From: Collinsella sp. AF23-2
Lineage (GTDB): Bacteria; Actinomycetota; Coriobacteriia; Coriobacteriales; Coriobacteriaceae
Length of the DNA stretch: 18,674 nt
Direction of reading: 5' to 3'
Assembly (NCBI RefSeq): GCF_003459245.1
Contig: NZ_QRVG01000033.1
Location: 1-18,674, forward strand
Under the pieces are notes generated by a model. It made no database searches. It was not told the DNA's origin and saw only the letters and a list, made by a program, of their open reading frames with translations. The position numbers and the translations under genes are program-made. Each line of letters starts with the position of its first letter. The stretch's first letter is position 1. Shown here in pieces: positions 14,009-18,674 of this stretch.

Positions 14009-14041
14009 CCGTGAGCCCGCGCGTGATACGATGGCTCACGG
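14009..14041. promoter_or_regulatory. Inverted repeat around the aminopeptidase -10
   Basis: CCGTGAGCC (14009-14017) and GGCTCACGG (14033-14041) are 9-bp perfect inverted repeats separated by 15 bp. The spacer contains TGATACGAT (14024-14032), an extended -10. The right arm would cover the transcription start. This looks like an operator or a 5' hairpin. Confidence 0.45.
14024..14032 (+). promoter_or_regulatory. Candidate aminopeptidase promoter (extended -10)
   Basis: TGATACGAT fits TGnTAnnnT; no -35 is visible. The start would be near 14039, giving a leader of about 43 nt to the ATG at 14082. Confidence 0.4.
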
Positions 14042-14081
14042 TACATCAACCAGCACGATCGATCCGAAAGGAGCCTGCGTC

Positions 14082-15479
14082 ATGGAGCGTCCCTGCGCAT
14101 GGAAAAAGTACACGCCACAGCAAATCGAGGAGCTCGAGGAGCTTTGCCGCGGCTATAAGCAGTTTTTGAGCGAGAACAAGACCGAGCGCCTGTGCGTCAA
14201 GACCGGTATCAAGATGGCCGAGGAAGCGGGCTACGTCAATCTGGAGACCGTGATCGCCGAAGGCCGCGAGCTCAAGGCAGGCGACAAGGTGTACGCCGCC
14301 AACCACGGCAAGGACCTTATGCTCGTCAACCTGGGCACCGCCCCGCTCGAGCAGGGCTTTAACATCCTGGGCGCCCACGTGGACTCGCCGCGCCTGGACC
14401 TTAAGCAGAATCCCGCCTTTGAAGCCGGCGACATGGCCTACCTCGACACGCACTACTACGGCGGCGTCAAGAGCTACCACTGGGTGGCCTCCCCGCTCGC
14501 ACTCGTGGGCGTCATCTGCAAAAAGGACGGCACCACCGTCGACATCAACATCGGCGACAAGGCGGATGACCCGGTCTTTACCATCTCCGACCTGCTGATT
14601 CACCTCTCGAGTGAGCAGATGTCCAAGCCTGCCAAGGATGCCGTCGATGCCGAGATCCTCGACGTGATCGTGGGCGGCCGCCCCGTCAAGTTCGATGAGG
14701 ACGACAAGGACGCCCCCAAGGAGCCCGTCAAGCAGATGTTCCTGGATATCCTCAAGGAGCAGTACGACGTCGAGGAGGAGGACTTCCTCTCCGCCGAGAT
14801 CGAGGTCGTGCCCGCCGGCCCCGCCCGCGACATGGGTCTCGACCGCTCCATGATCTTGGGCTATGGCCACGACGACCGTGTCTGCGCCTACCCCTCCATG
14901 CTCGCCCAGATCAACGTGGCAGATGTCGAGCGTACGAGCATCACGCTCATCGTCGACAAGGAGGAGATCGGCTCCGTGGGCGCCACCGGCATGACGAGCC
15001 GTTTCTTCGAGAACACCGTCGCCGAGATCATGACGCTCGCCGGCGAGGACAGCCCGCTGGCCCTGCGCCGCGCACTCGCCCGCAGCCGCATGCTCTCCTC
15101 TGACGTGTCCGCCGGCTTCGACCCGGGCTATGCCGGCAAGTTCGAGACCAAGAACGCAGCCTTCATGGGTCGCGGCCTGTGCTTCAACAAGTACACGGGC
15201 AGCCGCGGCAAGGGCGGCTCCAACGACGCCGACGCCGAGTACGTGGCCCTCGTCCGCGATATCATGGACGAGGCGGGCGTGGACTTCCAGACCTGCGAGC
15301 TCGGCCGCGTCAATGCGGGCGGCGGCGGCACCATCGCCTACATCATGGCCAAGTACGGCATGAACGTCATCGACTCCGGCGTTGCCGTCCTGTCCATGCA
15401 CGCCCTGTGGGAGGTCGCTAACAAGGCCGATATCTACGAGGCCTACCGCGGCTACAAGGCCTTCCTCGAGCGCGCCTAA
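14082..15479 (+). CDS. M18-family aminopeptidase
   Basis: Cytosolic two-zinc aminopeptidase of 465 residues, releasing N-terminal residues (often acidic ones in this family) from peptides. Likely metal and active-site residues are visible: GAHVDSPRLDLK (His99, Asp101), GYGHDDRVCAY (Asp264/Asp265), VDKEEIGSVGATG (Glu294/Glu295), SSDVSAGFDP (Asp341) and VLSMHALWEV (His440). The sequence resembles the LAP4/ApeB branch more than short M42 peptidases. The start is ATG at 14082, with GAAAGGAG eight bases upstream. The frame stays open well upstream, but that part is antisense to polA and should not be included. The promoter candidate lies inside an inverted repeat just upstream. The gene ends 11 nt before terminator-like element B copy 1. 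Confidence 0.92.
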   Translation: MERPCAWKKYTPQQIEELEELCRGYKQFLSENKTERLCVKTGIKMAEEAGYVNLETVIAEGRELKAGDKVYAANHGKDLMLVNLGTAPLEQGFNILGAHVDSPRLDLKQNPAFEAGDMAYLDTHYYGGVKSYHWVASPLALVGVICKKDGTTVDINIGDKADDPVFTISDLLIHLSSEQMSKPAKDAVDAEILDVIVGGRPVKFDEDDKDAPKEPVKQMFLDILKEQYDVEEEDFLSAEIEVVPAGPARDMGLDRSMILGYGHDDRVCAYPSMLAQINVADVERTSITLIVDKEEIGSVGATGMTSRFFENTVAEIMTLAGEDSPLALRRALARSRMLSSDVSAGFDPGYAGKFETKNAAFMGRGLCFNKYTGSRGKGGSNDADAEYVALVRDIMDEAGVDFQTCELGRVNAGGGGTIAYIMAKYGMNVIDSGVAVLSMHALWEVANKADIYEAYRGYKAFLERA

Positions 15480-15490
15480 CCAACCCTTGT

Positions 15491-15564
15491 AACTTGCGGT
15501 GAAATACGGATTCATCAGGCCTTCCAACGGGGAAAGCGGTCTGTATTTCACCGCAACTTTTTTA
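15491..15564 (+). terminator. Terminator-like element B, copy 1 (after the aminopeptidase)
   Basis: A 17-bp stem (15494-15510 with 15540-15556, one G-U pair) with a 29-nt loop, followed by CTTTTTT. It begins 11 nt after the aminopeptidase stop codon, and its tail ends a few bases before the yaaA ribosome binding site. The outer bases (AACTTGCGGTG and CACCGCAACTTTT) are identical to those of the copy at 16431-16500, while the inner stem and loop differ. Confidence 0.85.
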
Positions 15565-15580
15565 GCGGGAGGAGGATTCC

Positions 15581-16390
15581 GTGCTACAGGTCGTCATTTC
15601 GCCCGCCAAACAGATGCGGACAGCTCAAGATGCCTTTGACGTTTTGGGCATACCGCCTTTTGCACATCAGACGGCCCGGCTCCATCAGGCACTGCTAGGC
15701 ATCGAACGCGAGGATGGCGCAGCAGGTCTTCAGGCCCTTTGGAACGTGAGCGACAGGCTGCTTACAACGTGCCTGGATACGCTTCACGAATTTATGCCCG
15801 TCCTGAGCGATGCCGACCTCGCCGATCCCGATATCGCGCGCCGAATCTCCCCCGCCGTCATGTCCTACCACGGCATCCAATACCAAAGCATGGCGCCCGA
15901 GGTCATGGATACTGCACAGCTCGACTGGCTGCAAAACCATCTCTGGATCCTCTCCGGATTGTACGGATGTGTGCGGCCTTTCCATGGCGTTGAGCCCTAT
16001 CGGCTCGAAATGGGAGCCAAGCTCGCCGTCGACAACGCCCGAGACCTCTACGCGTTTTGGGGCGACAAGCTCGCACGGGTCGTCGCTCCGGCGGGCTCCA
16101 ACGCTACGATCGTCAACCTCGCCAGCGCGGAATACGCCAAAGCCGTTCTGCCCCGCATCACCACCGATGCCGCGGTCGTCACATGTCTCTTTGGCGAAGG
16201 CATCCGCAACGGCAAGCCCATCCAGCGCTCGACCGCCAGCAAAAAGGCGCGCGGCTCCATGGTGCGCTGGATGGCAGCAAACGGACTCGAGGACGCCGGC
16301 CGTCTCACCGAGTTCAACATCGGCTATCGCCACGCCCCCGAGATCTCATACCCAGGCACCCTCGTGTTCATCAACGAACAGATGCTCTAG
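15581..16390 (+). CDS. yaaA: Peroxide stress protein YaaA (DUF328)
   Basis: A 269-residue cytosolic protein of the YaaA family, which in E. coli lowers free intracellular iron during peroxide stress and binds DNA. Diagnostic blocks are VVISPAKQM at the N-terminus, SYHGIQYQSM (residues 95-104), ILSGLYGCVRPFHGVEPYRLEMG (from 123), FWGDKL (159-164), NLASAEYAKAV (179-189), KKARGSMVRWM (221-231) and the C-terminal FNIGYRHAPEISYPGTLVF. The length is close to the usual 250-260. The start is GTG at 15581, with a strong GGGAGGAGG six to seven bases upstream. Two related terminator hairpins bracket the gene, the first ending only about 17 nt before the start codon. No promoter is obvious between that hairpin and the start, so expression may depend on read-through or on a promoter within the element. 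Confidence 0.93.
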   Translation: MLQVVISPAKQMRTAQDAFDVLGIPPFAHQTARLHQALLGIEREDGAAGLQALWNVSDRLLTTCLDTLHEFMPVLSDADLADPDIARRISPAVMSYHGIQYQSMAPEVMDTAQLDWLQNHLWILSGLYGCVRPFHGVEPYRLEMGAKLAVDNARDLYAFWGDKLARVVAPAGSNATIVNLASAEYAKAVLPRITTDAAVVTCLFGEGIRNGKPIQRSTASKKARGSMVRWMAANGLEDAGRLTEFNIGYRHAPEISYPGTLVFINEQML

Positions 16391-16430
16391 GCCCGCCACC
16401 CAAAACTGACCCGCTCAGCCTTCTCTATAT

Positions 16431-16500
16431 AACTTGCGGTGGAATAGTTCCTATTTGAGCCTTTTATCGCACAATCAGGAACTATTCCACCGCAACTTTT
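16431..16500 (+). terminator. Terminator-like element B, copy 2 (after yaaA)
   Basis: A perfect 19-bp stem (16434-16452 with 16477-16495) with a 24-nt loop, followed by CTTTT. It lies 41 nt after the yaaA stop codon and 27 nt before the stop codon of the convergent membrane-protein gene. It shares the constant ends of copy 1; the inner stem differs with compensating changes. On the minus strand no T-run follows, so it probably terminates yaaA transcripts mainly. Confidence 0.8.
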
Positions 16501-16526
16501 ATGAATTGGCTGGCTAGGCTCGACAC

Positions 16527-17048
16527 CTATTCTGCTAGACCGTCGGCCTTTGCAATCCCGTTTGTCGAACCGTCCTGATAGACAATCTTGACGTGCTCAA
16601 CCTCGGAAACCGCAACACCCGTCGGAGGCTCCAGACGCCATTCCGTCAGGGCGATATCCATGGTCGTGGGCACATCTCCTTGATCTTTGAGCTTCACCGT
16701 GAGCGTTTTGAGCGCCGCGTCAAACGTCACGCGTTCGATTTCTTCACCTGGAATGGACCCACCACTCAGCTGCAACTGCACAAACTCATCGCGCGGGTAC
16801 CAATAATCGCCCGGAACGGCGAGCGTATTGGCATTACCGCCAGTACTCCTCATCGTCATAATCGGTAGGCTATCATCAGCCTCGAACTCCCATGCAGCGC
16901 CGCCGCGACCGCCAAACGTCCAGATACAAAAGGCAATCACCAGCGCGGCAAGCACCGCAAAACCAATCGCGACAAGGCCATGGTGCGCACGGCTTTCCTC
17001 GGCCGATACATCCCATTGCGTCTCTCGATATAGATGCTTGTCTTCCAT
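16527..17048 (-). CDS. Hypothetical single-pass membrane protein
   Basis: A 173-residue product I do not recognise. A charged 22-residue cytoplasmic N-terminus is followed by one hydrophobic segment (about residues 23-45, GLVAIGFAVLAALVIAFCIW) ending in WTFGGRGG. Behind it comes a soluble domain of about 125 residues, predicted to lie outside the membrane, rich in beta-strand-like stretches and acidic residues. No lipobox or cleavage site is clear, so it is probably a signal anchor. The start is ATG at 17048, where GGGGAGG sits five bases upstream; the frame continues to 17228 but crosses the TPP riboswitch region antisense. A TACGAT -10 lies about 35 bp upstream. It is divergent from thiC and convergent with yaaA; neither suggests a function. 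Confidence 0.75.
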   Translation of the reverse strand: MEDKHLYRETQWDVSAEESRAHHGLVAIGFAVLAALVIAFCIWTFGGRGGAAWEFEADDSLPIMTMRSTGGNANTLAVPGDYWYPRDEFVQLQLSGGSIPGEEIERVTFDAALKTLTVKLKDQGDVPTTMDIALTEWRLEPPTGVAVSEVEHVKIVYQDGSTNGIAKADGLAE

Positions 17049-17081
17049 GTTCGCCTCCCCACAGGCACGCTCGTTGGCCCA

Positions 17082-17087
17082 ATCGTA
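17082..17087 (-). promoter_or_regulatory. Candidate -10 of the membrane-protein gene
   Basis: TACGAT on the minus strand, giving a leader of about 27 nt to the ATG at 17048. There is no clear -35. It lies only 11 bp from the divergent thiC -10. Confidence 0.35.
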
Positions 17088-17098
17088 CCCATTCAGGC

Positions 17099-17104
17099 TA
17101 TACT
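17099..17104 (+). promoter_or_regulatory. Candidate thiC promoter -10
   Basis: TATACT matches five of six consensus bases. A possible -35, TTGGCC (17074-17079), is at a long 19-bp spacing. The predicted start near 17111 is just ahead of the TPP riboswitch, which supports the call. Confidence 0.45.
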
Positions 17105-17119
17105 TGAGCCCATGACATA

Positions 17120-17214
17120 ACGGGGAGCTTGCAGGACAAGACGGCAGGCTGAGATTGGGTGCGCCCGCCCTGACCCGCAAACCTGATATGGGTAATGCCA
17201 ACGAAGGGAGCCGT
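17120..17214 (+). promoter_or_regulatory. TPP riboswitch (THI element) of thiC
   Basis: The conserved TPP aptamer blocks are visible in order: CGGGGAGC at 17121-17128, GGCTGAGATTGGGT at 17147-17160, GACCCGCAAACCTGAT at 17172-17187, and GGGTAATGCCAACGAAGGGA at 17190-17209. ACGG (17120-17123) can pair with CCGT (17211-17214) to close P1. The thiC Shine-Dalgarno (AAGGGAG, 17204-17210) is part of the aptamer's 3' end. Thiamine pyrophosphate is therefore expected to block translation directly. Confidence 0.93.
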
Positions 17215-17218
17215 GCCA

Positions 17219-18553
17219 ATGAGCACACAGACCGAGCCCAAGCTCGTCACGCAAATCGACTTCGCCCGCGCCGGGCAAATCACGCCGCAGATGAAAGAAG
17301 TCGCCGAGCGCGAGCATCGCGACCCCGAGTACATCCGCGAGCGCGTGGCCGACGGCCGCATCGCCATCCCCGCCAACATCGTGCATATCAAAAAGGGCAT
17401 GCGCGCCTTTGGTGTCGGCGAGGGCCTTTCCACCAAGGTCAACGTCAACCTGGGCATCTCGGGCGATAAGGCCGATGCCGCCGAGGAGTGGAAGAAGGTC
17501 AAGATCGCCGAGGACTTTGGCGCCGACGCCATCATGGACCTCTCCAACTCGGGCAAGACGCGCCAGTTCCGCCAGCAGCTCATCGACGAGACGCCGCTCA
17601 TGGTGGGCACCGTTCCCATGTACGACGCCATCGGCTACATGGAAAAGCCGCTGGTCAAGCTCACCAAGGACGACCTGTTCGAAGTCGTGCGCGCGCATGC
17701 CGAGGACGGCGTGGACTTTATGACCATTCACTGCGGCATCAACAAGTCGGTCACCAAGACCTTTAAGGAGACCGGCCGCCTCATGAACATCGTGAGCCGC
17801 GGCGGCTCACTGCTGTTTGGCTGGATGGAGGTCACCGGTAACGAGAACCCGTTCTATGAGTTCTACGACGAGTTGCTCGAGATTTGCCACGAGTACGACG
17901 TGACGATTTCGCTCGGCGACTCCTGCCGCCCGGGCTGCCTCTACGACTCCAACGACGCCACCGAGACCGCTGAGATGATCGAGCTGGGCAAGCTGTGCAA
18001 GCGCGCTTGGGCCGCCGGCGTCCAGGTCATGGTCGAGGGCCCGGGTCACATGGCGCTCGACGAGATCGCCGCCAACATGAAGCTGCAGAAGCGCCTGTGC
18101 CACAATGCTCCGTTCTATGTGCTCGGGCCGCTGGTGACCGATATCGGCGTGGGTTACGACCACATCACCGCTGCCATCGGCGGCGCCATCTCCGCCAGCT
18201 CCGGTGCCGACTTCCTGTGCTACGTGACACCGGCAGAGCACCTATGCCTGCCCAACGCCCAGGATGTGCTCGACGGCCTCATGGCCACCAAGATCGCCGC
18301 ACACGCCGCCGACATCGCCAAAAAGGTGCCCCACGCCCGCGACATGGACGACAAGATGGGCCAGGCACGCCGCAAGCTCGACTGGGACGCCATGTGGAAG
18401 TGCGCGCTCGACCCGGTTACGGGCAAGAAGCGCTACGAGGAGTCCCCCGCCGCCACCGAGGGCACTTGCACCATGTGTGGCAAGATGTGCGCCGTCCGCA
18501 CCGTCAACAAAATCTTCGAGGGCACGACGATCGACCTCGGCATGGAGGATTAA
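17219..18553 (+). CDS. thiC: Phosphomethylpyrimidine synthase ThiC
   Basis: Radical SAM enzyme that rearranges aminoimidazole ribotide into hydroxymethylpyrimidine phosphate for thiamine synthesis. The 444-residue protein is the short form without the long N-terminal extension of proteobacterial ThiC. Family blocks: MDLSNSGKT (106-114), MTIHCGINK (168-176), SRGGSL (193-198), SLGDSCRPGC (231-240), VEGPGHMALDE (272-282), GVGYDHITAAIGGA (310-323) and YVTPAEHLCLP (335-345). The C-terminal cluster motif is CTMCGKMC (Cys417, Cys420, Cys424), a C-x2-C-x3-C spacing. The start is ATG at 17219, with AAGGGAG eight bases upstream; the earlier ATG at 17195 lies inside the riboswitch and has no binding site. 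No other thi gene is in the window. Confidence 0.97.
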   Translation: MSTQTEPKLVTQIDFARAGQITPQMKEVAEREHRDPEYIRERVADGRIAIPANIVHIKKGMRAFGVGEGLSTKVNVNLGISGDKADAAEEWKKVKIAEDFGADAIMDLSNSGKTRQFRQQLIDETPLMVGTVPMYDAIGYMEKPLVKLTKDDLFEVVRAHAEDGVDFMTIHCGINKSVTKTFKETGRLMNIVSRGGSLLFGWMEVTGNENPFYEFYDELLEICHEYDVTISLGDSCRPGCLYDSNDATETAEMIELGKLCKRAWAAGVQVMVEGPGHMALDEIAANMKLQKRLCHNAPFYVLGPLVTDIGVGYDHITAAIGGAISASSGADFLCYVTPAEHLCLPNAQDVLDGLMATKIAAHAADIAKKVPHARDMDDKMGQARRKLDWDAMWKCALDPVTGKKRYEESPAATEGTCTMCGKMCAVRTVNKIFEGTTIDLGMED

Positions 18554-18674
18554 CGCGTCTCCGGAGCCACAATCGGTCGCAAGGTGCTCATCAATTGTTG
18601 ACGTGTGAACATTTGCTTGCATTTTCGTAAAGAGGTTGATTTTCAATCTCAGCGCAACAGCCTGAACGGGCCCC
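18554..18674. other. End of window after thiC
   Basis: No gene is seen. An 8-bp hairpin (18632-18639 with 18643-18650, one G-U pair, loop TTT) lies 79 nt past the thiC stop codon but lacks a T-run. TTGACG upstream of it is not followed by a convincing -10. Confidence 0.4.

Noticed and set aside
11048..14014. A 988-codon plus-strand frame, opposite polA
   Set aside because: It is the antisense shadow of a GC-rich gene. The product is a low-complexity mix rich in Arg, His and Gly without domains, while the minus strand encodes a complete DNA polymerase I.
1..18674. CRISPR arrays, insertion sequences, tRNA genes, prophage or defence genes
   Set aside because: No regularly spaced repeats, transposase, integrase, cloverleaf or defence-type domain was seen on either strand.

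Overview
The window is an ordinary-looking chromosomal stretch from a GC-rich actinobacterium. My best guess is a gut Coriobacteriia member close to Collinsella. This rests on the GC-rich codon use, the type A RNase P RNA, a short four-domain ribosomal protein S1, a one-piece cysteine desulfidase (CyuA/YhaM family) and the short anaerobe-type ThiC. No 16S rRNA is present, so the genus is inference.

Layout, left to right: a structured intergenic element (37-147); rnpB on the minus strand (159-514); rpsA (minus, 841-2007); a HAD phosphatase (plus, 2323-3081); a second copy of the structured element (3128-3238); a cysteine desulfidase (minus, 3271-4590); rpiB (plus, 4863-5330) and ndk (minus, 5482-5886), converging on back-to-back terminators; the arginine genes argH (minus, 6264-7694) and argG (minus, 8217-9443), with a small ORF between them (7813-7983); a Cof-type HAD phosphatase (plus, 9998-10825); a gap rich in inverted repeats; polA (minus, 11171-13915); an M18 aminopeptidase (plus, 14082-15479); yaaA (plus, 15581-16390), bracketed by two related terminator hairpins; a single-pass membrane protein (minus, 16527-17048); and thiC (plus, 17219-18553) behind a TPP riboswitch.

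The genes are housekeeping: translation and RNA processing (rnpB, rpsA), DNA repair and replication (polA), nucleotide and pentose metabolism (ndk, rpiB), the last two steps of arginine synthesis (argG, argH), thiamine pyrimidine synthesis (thiC), cysteine breakdown, peptide turnover and iron/peroxide stress (yaaA). Most are single-gene units with their own terminator; argG, the small ORF and argH may share a transcript. I see no mobile element, CRISPR array, defence island or tRNA.

The interest lies between the genes. Three different kinds of inverted-repeat element occur: (A) two copies of a roughly 110-nt element with a nearly constant core and an unrelated but self-complementary 14-bp outer stem in each copy; (B) two terminator hairpins with constant ends and a covarying inner stem, flanking yaaA; and (C) one 130-bp element with perfect 34-bp arms and an alternative internal pairing. 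Family A is the best candidate for something undescribed.
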